A stretch of 64,000 nt of DNA from Hymenobacter metallilatus (GTDB taxonomy: Bacteria > Bacteroidota > Bacteroidia > Cytophagales > Hymenobacteraceae): the NCBI RefSeq assembly GCF_003944705.1, contig NZ_RWIS01000003.1, positions 1 to 64,000 of the forward strand. The letters are read 5' to 3'. The notes beneath the pieces are model-generated. The model saw nothing but the letters and a program-made list of their open reading frames with translations. It did no database searches and was not told the origin of the DNA. The first letter of the stretch is position 1, and every line of letters starts with the position of its first letter. Shown piece after piece: positions 16,546 to 24,841 of the stretch. A program made the translations under genes and the position numbers.

Positions 16546-16979
16546 GCTGAGCCCCGCACGCCAAATAGTATAACCATGTGCTTTGCAGCAGAAATACGTC
16601 CGGGCCGAACGCAGGCGGGAGATTATCTTCCCGGGTAGTAATATTCTCCCCAGGCAATCTATATGTAGGGTAAGTATGCGGCCGCCTGCCAGTTTACAGT
16701 TGAGTTTGATCCTACTGTTTGGGCTGGAAGTGCAACCCGCATAACCTCCCTGCCCGTACGTGTACCATTCCCGACTGCTATGTTTGTCGATGCCTGATCA
16801 GGAAGGCCAGTTATTTTCTTGCACCATAGCACCACATACATAGTTTGGGGCCATTCCGTGGGCGCCGGCTCAAGCTAGGCGCTTCTACCGCAAAAACCTT
16901 CTTCCATCCCCGCGGTATAACCCATACATTTGTCTAACGGCGGTATTTTTTTAATATTCAGCCGCAATATTCAGCGTTC
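16546..16979. other. Long intergenic region before the ECF sigma gene
   Basis: No protein gene is supported in these 434 bases. A small minus-strand frame (60 codons) lacks a start context and family signature. A promoter box for the sigma gene is at 16925-16932. The sequence GCGGGAGATTATCTTCCCGG at about 16616-16635 shows short internal symmetry. Nothing else was recognised. Confidence 0.4.
16925..16932 (+). promoter_or_regulatory. -7 promoter box of the ECF sigma gene
   Basis: TACATTTG matches TAnnTTTG 47 bases before the ATG. The -33 position lacks a clear TTG, which might mean a weaker or regulated promoter. Confidence 0.55.
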
Positions 16980-17627
16980 ATGAGCGACTCTCCCGAGCGG
17001 ATTCCTAAACTGAGTAAAGAGGAAAAGGACCGGCGTTTTCAGGCCGAACTAATGCCCGTACTCGACCCCCTGTACAACTTTGCGTTTCGCCTCACTCTCG
17101 ATGAAGATGATGCAAATGACCTCGTGCAGGAAACTTATCTGAAAGCATATCGCTTCTTTGAGTACTTCGAGCCGGGAACAAACGCCAAAGCGTGGCTGTT
17201 TCGCATCCTGAAAAATTCGTTCATCAACGATTTTCGCAAAAAGAGCAAGCAGCCTGCTAAGGTTGACTATAGCGAAATCGAAGGATACTACAACTCGGAA
17301 GATGTAGAAGCCGACAGTGATGCTGGCTCTACTTCAACCGACATGCGGCAGCAGGCCGTGCGCGACCTGATCGGTGATGAGGTGGCGCGTGCGCTGAACT
17401 CGCTGCCCGTGGATTTTCGCACGGTCATCATCCTCTGCGACCTGGAAGGGTTCACGTATGAGGAAATGGCAAAAGTGCTGGACATCCCCATCGGTACGGT
17501 GCGCTCCCGCTTGCACCGGGCACGCAATTTCCTCAAAGAAAAACTCGAAAAATACGCTAAGTCGATGGGGTATGGCTCCGAAGGCGACGGCGAAGATGAT
17601 TTTCCCCTTACTGAAGAGTCTGAATAA
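16980..17627 (+). CDS. ECF-type RNA polymerase sigma factor
   Basis: The 215-residue protein has sigma region 2 at about residues 25-95 (LYNFAFRLTLDEDDANDLVQ, then AWLFRILKNSFINDFRKKSK) and region 4 at about 130-190 with the helix-turn-helix YEEMAKVLDIPIGTVRSRLH. There is no region 1.1 or 3, which defines the ECF group. It directs RNA polymerase to a specific promoter set, usually in envelope or stress response. An acidic linker (SEDVEADSDAGSTS) and an acidic C-terminal tail (EGDGEDDFPLTEESE) flank region 4. The next gene, 24 bp on, has a zinc-finger-like motif and may be its anti-sigma factor. The type is widespread in Bacteroidetes and the regulon cannot be read from the window. Confidence 0.93.
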   Translation: MSDSPERIPKLSKEEKDRRFQAELMPVLDPLYNFAFRLTLDEDDANDLVQETYLKAYRFFEYFEPGTNAKAWLFRILKNSFINDFRKKSKQPAKVDYSEIEGYYNSEDVEADSDAGSTSTDMRQQAVRDLIGDEVARALNSLPVDFRTVIILCDLEGFTYEEMAKVLDIPIGTVRSRLHRARNFLKEKLEKYAKSMGYGSEGDGEDDFPLTEESE

Positions 17628-17651
17628 CATCCCCTCAGCCAAGCCCCCGCT

Positions 17652-17942
17652 ATGGAAACTACTTCTACAAAGCAAACCAACCAGAGCGGCGCCCCTGTCA
17701 CCAGCGGCCCCGACTGTGAACGTGTGAATACCATACTCGACCAAATCATCGTTGGGCAGGATCCCACGGCGGAGGATGCAGATTATTTCGTCAACCACGC
17801 CGAAGATTGTTCCCCGTGCTTCGATAGCCTCGAAAAACAGCACATTTTCATCGACTTCCTGGGTGAGCATCTGGGGCGCAAAAAGGCCCCCGTAGCATTG
17901 TCAAACTCAATTCTTGCAAGACTTCAGGGAGAAATGGCCTAA
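17652..17942 (+). CDS. Small zinc-finger-like protein, probable anti-sigma factor
   Basis: The 96-residue soluble protein contains DYFVNHAEDCSPCFDSLEKQ near residues 46-65, an H-x3-C-x2-C arrangement like that of ZAS-domain anti-sigma factors, plus an earlier Cys (GPDCERVNTILDQIIVG). ZAS proteins bind ECF sigma factors and release them on a signal such as oxidation of the zinc site. It has no membrane segment, so it would be cytoplasmic. It lies 24 bp behind the sigma gene and nine bases before gmk. Role inferred from motif and position. Confidence 0.72.
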   Translation: METTSTKQTNQSGAPVTSGPDCERVNTILDQIIVGQDPTAEDADYFVNHAEDCSPCFDSLEKQHIFIDFLGEHLGRKKAPVALSNSILARLQGEMA

Positions 17943-17947
17943 TTTTG
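17940..17947 (+). promoter_or_regulatory. Candidate internal -7 box for gmk
   Basis: TAATTTTG overlaps the stop codon of the upstream gene and ends four bases before the gmk ATG; TTG at 17914-17916 is 23 bases upstream. This would give a leaderless gmk transcript. The match may be accidental. Confidence 0.35.
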
Positions 17948-17951
17948 CCCG

Positions 17952-18536
17952 ATGCAGGGTAAAATCATCGCCTTTTCAGCCCCATCCGGAGCTGGCAAGA
18001 CCACCATCGTACATCGGCTACTGGAGCGTATTCCGGAGCTAAGTTTTTCAATTTCAGCCTGTACCCGCGACAAGCGCGGGCGCACCGAAGCCAACGGCAA
18101 GGATTATTACTTCATCTCCGTTCAGGAGTTTCAGGAGAAAATCCGGCATGATGACTTTGTGGAATGGGAGGAAGTGTACGAAGGTGCCTTCTACGGCACG
18201 CTGAAGTCCGAAATTGAGCGCATCTGGGACAATGGTAACCACGCCATTCTGGATGTAGATGTGAAAGGCGGTCTTAGCATCAAGGAGTTTTACAAAGACC
18301 GTGCCCTTGCGGTATTTGTGAAGCCGCCGTCGTTGCAGGTGCTGGAACAGCGCCTGCGCAACCGTGCTACCGACTCCGAAGCCAGCATTTCAGCCCGCAT
18401 TTACAAAGCCAACTTTGAGCTGACGTTTGAAGACCGCTTTGACGTGGTAATCGTTAACGACGACTTGGAGCGAGCCATCGACGAAGCTGAAAAGATGGTG
18501 CGCGCCTTTATTACTGCCGAGTCGGCCATTCTGTGA
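17952..18536 (+). CDS. gmk: Guanylate kinase
   Basis: The 194-residue enzyme transfers phosphate from ATP to GMP, giving GDP for nucleotide supply. The P-loop is SAPSGAGKTT at residues 9-18, the GMP-binding segment is SISACTRDKRGRTEANGKDY near 34-53, followed by FVEWEEVYEGAFYGT, ILDVDVKGGLSIKE, and the lid arginines in LRNRATDSEASISARI. All key residues look intact and the length is standard. It follows the sigma/anti-sigma pair and overlaps the nadD start by four bases, so gmk and nadD are translationally coupled. Confidence 0.97.
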   Translation: MQGKIIAFSAPSGAGKTTIVHRLLERIPELSFSISACTRDKRGRTEANGKDYYFISVQEFQEKIRHDDFVEWEEVYEGAFYGTLKSEIERIWDNGNHAILDVDVKGGLSIKEFYKDRALAVFVKPPSLQVLEQRLRNRATDSEASISARIYKANFELTFEDRFDVVIVNDDLERAIDEAEKMVRAFITAESAIL

Positions 18537-19141
18537 GCAGTCCCGCTACCGTTGCCCCTGTGGGCCGGAAAGTAGGACTGCTTTTTGGTTCCTTCAACCC
18601 CATCCACACCGGCCACCTGATTCTGGCCCACTTTATGGCCACGCACACCGATCTGGCTGAAGTATGGTTGGTGGTGTCTCCGCAGAGTCCGTTCAAAATA
18701 GGGCAGGAGTTGCTGGGTGAGAGGCAGCGGCTCGAACTGGTGGAACGAGCCATTGCCGGCAACCACCAGTTGCGGGCGTTGGATGTAGAGTTTGCCATGC
18801 CCAAACCCAGCTACACCATTGATACCCTGGATGAGCTGCGGCGGCAATACCCCACGCACCGGTTCGTGCTGCTGATGGGGGAGGATAACCTGCCGGGCCT
18901 GCCCCGCTGGAAACAAGCCGACCGAATTTTGGCCGAAAATGAAGTGTACGTGTACCCGCGCCCGGGTGTGGATGCCACTGAGGTAAATGCCCACCCCGGC
19001 GTACGGGTGGTAGAGGCTCCGCTGCTCGATATTTCGGCCACGTTCATCCGGGAGTGCGTGCGGGAGGGCAAATCCATCCGCTACCTCGTGCCGGAAGCCG
19101 TGGAGCAGCAGATTCTGGCAGCTGGTTACTGGCAAGGATAG
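18533..19141 (+). CDS. nadD: Nicotinate-nucleotide adenylyltransferase
   Basis: The 202-residue enzyme joins nicotinate mononucleotide with ATP to form deamido-NAD in NAD synthesis. The nucleotidyltransferase signatures are GLLFGSFNPIHTGHLILAHF near residues 15-34 (with the HxGH motif) and LDISATFIRECVREG near 163-177 (an ISSTxIR-like motif). WLVVSPQSPFK and LMGEDNLPGLPRW are also typical. The start is GTG at 18533, giving a four-base overlap with gmk; an ATG further in would lose the first beta strand. It is followed by a 39-base inverted repeat shared with the convergent frr gene. Confidence 0.95.
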   Translation: MSSPATVAPVGRKVGLLFGSFNPIHTGHLILAHFMATHTDLAEVWLVVSPQSPFKIGQELLGERQRLELVERAIAGNHQLRALDVEFAMPKPSYTIDTLDELRRQYPTHRFVLLMGEDNLPGLPRWKQADRILAENEVYVYPRPGVDATEVNAHPGVRVVEAPLLDISATFIRECVREGKSIRYLVPEAVEQQILAAGYWQG

Positions 19142-19144
19142 AAG

Positions 19145-19241
19145 CGTAAGATGGTGAGATATGCGAAGTGAGACTTTCATTCTGTTGGCCCGGCAGGGTT
19201 CCAGAACGAAAGTCTCACTTCGCATATCTCACCATCTTACG
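19145..19241. repeat. 39-bp inverted repeat between nadD and frr
   Basis: Arms at 19145-19183 and 19203-19241 match as inverted copies at 38 of 39 positions (CGTAAGATGGTGAGATATGC...), with a 19-base loop. It fills the space between the convergent nadD and frr genes and could act as a bidirectional terminator. The arm length and lack of T tracts point to a dispersed palindromic element rather than an ordinary terminator. Confidence 0.8.
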
Positions 19242-19248
19242 TTTATAA

Positions 19249-19812
19249 TCAGATGGTCATGATTTCTGATTCTTTCTTGCTGAGCAGCTCGTCTACCTTA
19301 CTGATGTAGCTGTCCGTGAACTTCTGCACCTTGGCCTCCGCGTCTTTCACGGCGTCTTCCGAGGCACCCTCTTTCTGTAGTTTCCGCAACGACTCGTTTA
19401 CATCCTTACGGATACCCCGAATGCGGACTTTTCCGTTTTCCGACTCGTTTTTAGCCTGCTTTACCAGGTCGCGGCGGCGCTCCTCCGTCATAGGCGGAAT
19501 GTTCAGGCGTACACCCTCGGCATCCGACTGCGGATTCAGGCCCAGGTCACTGTTCTTAATGGCCTTGGCAATTTCGCTGATCATGTTTTTCTCCCAGGGC
19601 TTGATGAACAGCGTGCGGGCGTCGGGGGCTGCTACGTTAGCTACCTGGGCTACCGGCGTAGGCGTACCATAGTAGTCAACCCGCAACGAGTCGAGCATAG
19701 CGGGGGAGGCTTTGCCGGCCCGGATCCGGGCAAACTCAACTTGCGTGTGCTGCAGGGCTTTGCCCATCGACTCTTCGGCCTCGTCCAGGTAAAACTTAAT
19801 TTCTTCGTCCAC
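19249..19812 (-). CDS. frr: Ribosome recycling factor
   Basis: The 187-residue protein splits the post-termination ribosome together with EF-G. It has the family's tRNA-like shape signatures: ARIRAGKASPAMLDSLRVDY near residues 28-47, the small domain with TPVAQVANVAAPDARTLFIK, and LNIPPMTEERRRDLVKQAKN in helix 3. The length is standard (about 185). The start is GTG (complement at 19810-19812); no ATG is nearby. It is the last gene after pyrH, a pairing conserved in many bacteria, with a 100-bp gap. Confidence 0.96.
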   Translation of the reverse strand: MDEEIKFYLDEAEESMGKALQHTQVEFARIRAGKASPAMLDSLRVDYYGTPTPVAQVANVAAPDARTLFIKPWEKNMISEIAKAIKNSDLGLNPQSDAEGVRLNIPPMTEERRRDLVKQAKNESENGKVRIRGIRKDVNESLRKLQKEGASEDAVKDAEAKVQKFTDSYISKVDELLSKKESEIMTI

Positions 19813-19912
19813 TTCGTAAAAAGTTGAGTGTTGAATGTAGAGAGTAGGTTAAACGCAGAGTAAATGGACCAGTGAGTGCCTACCAGGCTCTACGGCTGGC
19901 CCATCTGAAATG

Positions 19913-20701
19913 CTACGCCTGCTCCGAAGAGCCGGTATGTACTGCTGGTTGCAGGCTGCTATGGTTGGGGTCTGAGGTCGGGGCCTTGCTGCCGTGCATG
20001 CTGACCAAGGTGCCAATGCTTTCCCCATCCAGCAGGCGTTGCAGGTTGCCTTCCTTGTTCATATCGAATACAATGATAGGCAGGTTATTCTCTTTGCACA
20101 GCGTGAAGGCTGTCATATCCATCACGTTCAGGTTTTTCTCCATTACCTCGTCGAAGGTAATTTCGGGGAAGCGCACTGCCGTGGGGTCTTTCTCAGGGTC
20201 AGCAGTGTAGATACCGTCTACCCGGGTACCTTTCAGCACTACATCGGCCTCAATTTCAATGGCCCGCAAAGAGGCCGCCGAGTCGGTGGTGAAGTAGGGA
20301 GAGCCGATGCCAGCGCCAAAAATAACCACCCGACCCTTCTCCAGGTGACGCATGGCCCGGCGGCGGATGTACGGTTCACATACCCGCTGAATCGTCACGC
20401 CCGACAGCAGCCGGGTGCTGGTACCCAGCTTTTCCAGTGCGCTCTGCAGGGCCATGGAGTTGATAACGGTGGCCAGCATACCCATATAGTCGCCCTGCAC
20501 CCGGTCGAGGCCAAACGCTTCGGCCTGTACTCCCCGGAAGATATTTCCACCGCCAATAACAACGGCTACCTGCGTGCCCGTATCGGCTACGGCTTTAATT
20601 TCTTCGGCGTATTGCATGAGCCGGGTGGCATCAATGCCATACTGTTGCTGGCCCATCAGAGCCTCGCCGCTTAGCTTCAGCAGGATTCGGTTGTACTTCA
20701 A
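19913..20701 (-). CDS. pyrH: UMP kinase
   Basis: This amino-acid-kinase-fold enzyme (262 residues) phosphorylates UMP to UDP, the first committed step to UTP and CTP. Signatures are [16 protein letters not shown] at the N-terminus, [13 protein letters not shown] near residues 45-57, [32 protein letters not shown] near 130-145 and [19 protein letters not shown]. The start is TTG at 20701, where the family begins; the in-frame extension to 20776 has no homology. The family ends near residue 234 (GESIGTLV), so the last 28 residues (from [10 protein letters not shown]) are an extra tail of unknown role. It is followed by frr. Confidence 0.95.
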   Translation of the reverse strand: MKYNRILLKLSGEALMGQQQYGIDATRLMQYAEEIKAVADTGTQVAVVIGGGNIFRGVQAEAFGLDRVQGDYMGMLATVINSMALQSALEKLGTSTRLLSGVTIQRVCEPYIRRRAMRHLEKGRVVIFGAGIGSPYFTTDSAASLRAIEIEADVVLKGTRVDGIYTADPEKDPTAVRFPEITFDEVMEKNLNVMDMTAFTLCKENNLPIIVFDMNKEGNLQRLLDGESIGTLVSMHGSKAPTSDPNHSSLQPAVHTGSSEQA

Positions 20702-20813
20702 GGTGAGAGAGATTAGGCGTGAAACACGAGTGTACGTACCAAGGCCGTAAGCAACTACCTGCGGAGAAGGCCGCATGGTATCCGCTTACGGCCCCGGTTA
20801 AAGAAAGTAGCAG

Positions 20814-21323
20814 TTAGCTGAACTGAACCAACACTTGGCCTTTGGTTACGTTGTCGCGCAAACTGACTTTAATAGCGGCAATGGTACCGTCGCCGGGGGC
20901 TTTCAGAATATTTTCCATCTTCATGGCCTCCAGCACCAGCAACGGGTCCCCTTTCTGAACTGTTTGGCCGGGCGCTACCCGAATATCCACGATAAGGCCC
21001 GGCATGGGGGCCTTCAGCTCGTTTACTTTCTGGCTGGTGGCGTTGCTCATGCCCAGCTTATCCAGCAGCAGGTCAAACCGGTCTTTGGCTTGTAGCTCCA
21101 GGCGCTGTCCGTTCAGCTTCAGCACCACCGCTTTGGTTGCATAGTCCACCGACACCAGCTCAGCCGTGAAAGAGCGTCCCGCCTGTAGCAAATGGAAGCG
21201 CCCATTGCCCAGTGCCGTCATATTCCAATCGAAAGGTTGCCCGTTTACGGTAATGGGGCCGTTCGGCTGATAATCAACTTCCCAGACCTGCTGGGGGGCG
21301 GCTTCGGTGCGTACCTGGAACAT
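20814..21323 (-). CDS. Biotin carboxyl carrier protein (acyl-CoA carboxylase subunit)
   Basis: The 169-residue protein ends in a biotinyl domain: LKAPMPGLIVDIRVAPGQTV then LLVLEAMKMENILKAP, where Lys135 of AMKM is the biotinylation site. The N-terminal 95 residues are the region found in Bacteroidetes acetyl/propionyl-CoA carboxylase carrier subunits. It carries carboxyl groups between biotin carboxylase and carboxyltransferase subunits, none of which is next to it. It lies 112 bp upstream of pyrH on the same strand and might share transcription with it. An ATG start is well placed. Confidence 0.9.
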   Translation of the reverse strand: MFQVRTEAAPQQVWEVDYQPNGPITVNGQPFDWNMTALGNGRFHLLQAGRSFTAELVSVDYATKAVVLKLNGQRLELQAKDRFDLLLDKLGMSNATSQKVNELKAPMPGLIVDIRVAPGQTVQKGDPLLVLEAMKMENILKAPGDGTIAAIKVSLRDNVTKGQVLVQFS

Positions 21324-21422
21324 AGGGAATGGGTGGGGGTAGGGCGGAAAAGGGGCTTAAAGATAGGCCAATTCTGAAATAAATTCGGAACTTGACCCTC
21401 CAATGTCCTAGTGCCTTCCCGC

Positions 21423-24020
21423 ATGAAATATCCACTCTTCGGTGCCCTTGTCCTGGTGCTGATGTGTTACGTATACGCTCCCGCTCAGGCCGTTAAGTCC
21501 AGCCGCCCTGCCTCCACGGTTAGTCATCCTGCGCGCAAAAAAGTAGCCGAACCGGTAGCTGCTCCGGTGGCAGTGGCAGCTAGTGTTGCTGTCCCTAACT
21601 GGTTGCCATCCACCAACCCCGTGCAGCCTTCCGCTACGGTTCTGCACGACCTCACCGATACCAAGCTCGATGTCCGCTTCGACTGGGCCAAACAGTGGCT
21701 GATCGGAACGGCCACGCTTACTCTGCGGCCCCATTTTTACCCACAAAGCCAGCTGCTGCTGGATGCCAAAGGCTTCGATGTGAAAAGCGTGGAGCTGATG
21801 AACGGCTCTCGCAAAGGCAAGGACCTCAAATTTAGCTACGATAAGAAAAAGCTGACCATCAGCCTCGACCGGCTCTACCAGCGCACCGAGCAGTATCAGG
21901 TGCGCATTCAGTATGTAGCCAAGCCTAACGAGCTGCCCAAGGGCGGCAGCGAGGCCATTACCGACGCTAAGGGCCTGTACTTTATCAACCCCTTGGGTGC
22001 CGATAAAACCAAGCCCCGCCAGGTCTGGACCCAGGGCGAGACGGAAGGTAGCTCTTGCTGGTTTCCAACCATCGACCGGCCCAACCAACGCATGACCCAG
22101 GAAATCAGCCTGACGGTAGAAAGCGGCCTGAAAACCTTGTCGAACGGACTGTTGGTTTCTTCCCGTCGCAACCCCGATGGTACCCGGACTGACCTGTGGA
22201 AACTCAGCCAGCCTCATGCGCCCTATCTGGCCATGCTGGCCGTCGGCGACTTTGCCGTAGTATCAGATACCTGGCGCGGCAAACCCGTGGATTATTATGT
22301 GGACCCGGCCTATCAGTACACCGCCAAACGAGTGTTCGGCAATACCCCCGAAATGCTGGAGTTCTTCTCCAAAAAACTGGCCGTCGACTATCCCTGGGAC
22401 AAGTACGCTCAGGTAGCCGTCCACGATTTTGTGTCGGGTGCCATGGAAAATACCACGGCTTCTACCTTCCAGCAGCAGCTGGTGCAATTCACACCCCGGG
22501 AGCTAGCCGACGTGTCGTACGCTGCCTCCGAGTCGGTTATTGCTCATGAGCTGTTTCACCAGTGGTTCGGCGACTACGTGACTACGGAATCCTGGAGCAA
22601 CCTTCCCCTCAACGAATCCTTTGCCGACTATTCCGAGCTACTGTGGGCTGAGCACAAGTACGGGGCTGATGCCGCGGCCTTGGTGCAGCAAACCAAACTG
22701 CGTAACTACCTGGAGGAAGCCCAAACCAAGCGGGAGCCCCTGATCCGGTACCAGTATGCGGAGCGGGAGGATATGTTCGACCGGCATTCTTACGACAAGG
22801 GTGGCCGGGTATTACACATGCTACGCAGCTATGTGGGGGATGAGGCCTTCTACGCCTCCCTTAATCGTTACCTCACGCACAACAAGTTTTCTACCACCGA
22901 AATAGCCAAGCTGCGCATTGCCTTCGAGGAAACCACGGGCGAGGACCTGATGTGGTTTTTCGACCAGTGGTTTATGCAGCGTGGTCACCCTGAGTTGCGC
23001 GTTACGCACAGCTTTGAAAACAGCCAGGTGGTGTTACGTGTGCAGCAGGTGCAGGATACTCTGCATCAACCCGTTTATCGGCTGCCGGTTACGGTAGCCA
23101 CTTGGAGTGGTAACCAGGCGGCTGAACACCGCATCCTTATTACCAAAGCCGACCAAACCTTCCGGCTGTCAGTCAGTCAGCGCCCTAGCTTAGTCAAGTT
23201 TGATGACGAAGGCATACTGCTGGCAGACCTCGACGAAACCCAAAGCCAGGAAGAGCTCCTGTACCAGCTCAGCCATGCGCGCGGCTACTTACAGAAATAC
23301 CAAGCCATCCAGGGCCTCCGCACCAAGTCCGCCGATTTGCTGGTTAGCTCAGCATTCCGCGCCGCTCTCAACGACCCTTTCTGGGCTACCCGCGTGGCTG
23401 CCCTGGACGGTTTGCGGCGGTATCGGGGAGCCGAGGGAAGCGCCGTCCGTAAAGATTTGCAGCGTGTCGCCTTAAGCGAGAAGAACGGTACAGTACGGGC
23501 CACTGCCATCAGTGTATTATCGTCTTTTCCCAATGAGGATTTCAGTGAAGTATACAACGCGGCCCTCAAGGATAGCTCTTATGTAGTGGCCAGTGCTGCT
23601 GTGAATGCCCTGGCACATGCGCCTACCTCCACTACCCGCGCCCAGCTTAGTGCTTTGCAGAGCACTAATAATGCAGCCTTGTTAACCGCATTATCTAACT
23701 ATTATGGGTTAAATGGCACATTGGATGATTACCAATGGTTTCTGCAGCGCAGCAAGGATGCTCCCGCGGAAGTATTGTATGTAATGCTGGAAAACTTCGG
23801 GCTCCTGATGCAGCGAATTCCCCCCATTGAGCGGGAAAAGGGTATTCAGCGGCTGGAAGCATTAGCGCGCACGCATCCACAGATGTATGTGCGCCTGGGT
23901 GCCTACAAAGGACTACACGAATTAGTGGCCAGTATGCCCGCCCTAAAAACAACTCTGCAGGATATCCGCAATAAGGAAAAAGACAGTGGGCTGAAGTCGA
24001 TGTACAGCTTGATTCAGTAA
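21423..24020 (+). CDS. M1 family metallo-aminopeptidase with C-terminal HEAT-like repeats
   Basis: The 865-residue enzyme begins with a signal peptide (MKYPLFGALVLVLMCYVYAPAQA). Its catalytic domain has the substrate-binding GAMEN motif at residues 339-343, the zinc site HELFH at 375-379 and the third ligand Glu398 in LNESFADY. Together these define an M1 (gluzincin) aminopeptidase that removes N-terminal residues from peptides. From about residue 600 onward the chain is helical with HEAT-like repeats (FWATRVAALDGLRRYRG, VRATAISVLSSFPNED, VVASAAVNALAHA). It is presumably periplasmic. I chose the ATG at 21423 over the GTG at 21411 because it begins the signal peptide directly. It is monocistronic. 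Confidence 0.93.
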   Translation: MKYPLFGALVLVLMCYVYAPAQAVKSSRPASTVSHPARKKVAEPVAAPVAVAASVAVPNWLPSTNPVQPSATVLHDLTDTKLDVRFDWAKQWLIGTATLTLRPHFYPQSQLLLDAKGFDVKSVELMNGSRKGKDLKFSYDKKKLTISLDRLYQRTEQYQVRIQYVAKPNELPKGGSEAITDAKGLYFINPLGADKTKPRQVWTQGETEGSSCWFPTIDRPNQRMTQEISLTVESGLKTLSNGLLVSSRRNPDGTRTDLWKLSQPHAPYLAMLAVGDFAVVSDTWRGKPVDYYVDPAYQYTAKRVFGNTPEMLEFFSKKLAVDYPWDKYAQVAVHDFVSGAMENTTASTFQQQLVQFTPRELADVSYAASESVIAHELFHQWFGDYVTTESWSNLPLNESFADYSELLWAEHKYGADAAALVQQTKLRNYLEEAQTKREPLIRYQYAEREDMFDRHSYDKGGRVLHMLRSYVGDEAFYASLNRYLTHNKFSTTEIAKLRIAFEETTGEDLMWFFDQWFMQRGHPELRVTHSFENSQVVLRVQQVQDTLHQPVYRLPVTVATWSGNQAAEHRILITKADQTFRLSVSQRPSLVKFDDEGILLADLDETQSQEELLYQLSHARGYLQKYQAIQGLRTKSADLLVSSAFRAALNDPFWATRVAALDGLRRYRGAEGSAVRKDLQRVALSEKNGTVRATAISVLSSFPNEDFSEVYNAALKDSSYVVASAAVNALAHAPTSTTRAQLSALQSTNNAALLTALSNYYGLNGTLDDYQWFLQRSKDAPAEVLYVMLENFGLLMQRIPPIEREKGIQRLEALARTHPQMYVRLGAYKGLHELVASMPALKTTLQDIRNKEKDSGLKSMYSLIQ

Positions 24021-24156
24021 AAGCACAGTTTTTTCATTCGTGCCAGATTATTTTTCGGCAAGGCGCTTGTACTAGGTAGTCAGCCAATTACCAGTTGCGA
24101 GAACCATCTAACAGGTTTGCTAGCAGGAAAAAGTTAAAACCTTTTTGGTAGAAGGC

Positions 24157-24186
24157 TTGACTTGCATCAGAAAGCCACTAATTTTG
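24157..24186 (+). promoter_or_regulatory. Promoter of the tRNA-tuf cluster
   Basis: TTG at 24157-24159, 19 bases, then TAATTTTG at 24179-24186: both elements and spacing match the Bacteroidetes consensus. The mature tRNA-Tyr begins 83 bases further on. Confidence 0.75.
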
Positions 24187-24268
24187 CAACTCCAATCGAC
24201 ACAGTAACGGTTTCGGCCGCCAAAGTTGAGAGAGGAAAACCTGGGCAAGCGGCTCAGGAAATCTAGCT

Positions 24269-24351
24269 GGGGGCGTCGCATAGCGGCAATTGCGGGTGAC
24301 TGTAACTCACCTCCTTCGGGTTCAAAGGTTCGAGTCCTTTCGCCCCCACCA
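24269..24351 (+). tRNA. tRNA-Tyr (GTA)
   Basis: A 7-bp acceptor stem (GGGGGCG with CGCCCCC), an anticodon stem GGTGA/TCACC holding the loop CTGTAAC (anticodon GTA), a long variable arm of about 12 bases as expected of bacterial tRNA-Tyr, a T arm AAAGG-TTCGAGT-CCTTT, and an encoded CCA end. Confidence 0.95.
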
Positions 24352-24437
24352 TAAAGTAAGGTATGAGTTTATAAGGGTAGGGGTGCATGAGGTTTCCTCT
24401 CACACACTTACCCTCATCGCCTCAGGTCTTATGAAAT

Positions 24438-24510
24438 GCGGGAGTAGCTCAGTTGGTAGAGCGGCAGCCTTCCAAGCTGCAGGTCGCGGGTTCGAACCTC
24501 GTCTCCCGCT
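24438..24510 (+). tRNA. tRNA-Gly (TCC)
   Basis: The acceptor stem GCGGGAG pairs with CTCCCGC; the anticodon stem GCAGC/GCTGC holds the loop CTTCCAA, anticodon TCC; the T arm contains GGTTCGAACC. CCA is not encoded. Confidence 0.95.
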
Positions 24511-24576
24511 CGGTGTCAGGATTGGCAGCGAGAAGTTACATAGATAGCAGCGCTGGTAAATGTTTCTCTCCTGTTG

Positions 24577-24584
24577 TATCTTTG
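24577..24584 (+). promoter_or_regulatory. -7 box between tRNA-Gly and tRNA-Thr
   Basis: TATCTTTG matches TAnnTTTG 19 bases before tRNA-Thr. It may be a second promoter driving tRNA-Thr and tuf. No clear -33 TTG at standard spacing. Confidence 0.55.
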
Positions 24585-24602
24585 CCAAACAAACAAAAAT
24601 AA

Positions 24603-24674
<72 letters not shown>

Positions 24675-24841
24675 CAGAATTACGAGTACCAACGGGGCAG
24701 CGCGACTGCACCGTTTGGAACTGTCAGCAAAGTAAAGCGACGTGCAGTCCCGACTAAACGGAGCTGTGTTTCGCTTTCTTACTGTATAGTCTAGTCGCGT
24801 TTCCCCCTCATCACCTCAAAATTCCTCTTAATCTCTTTACA

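Noticed and set aside
16659-16841. 60-codon minus-strand frame before the sigma gene
   Set aside because: Mixed composition, no start context and no signature.
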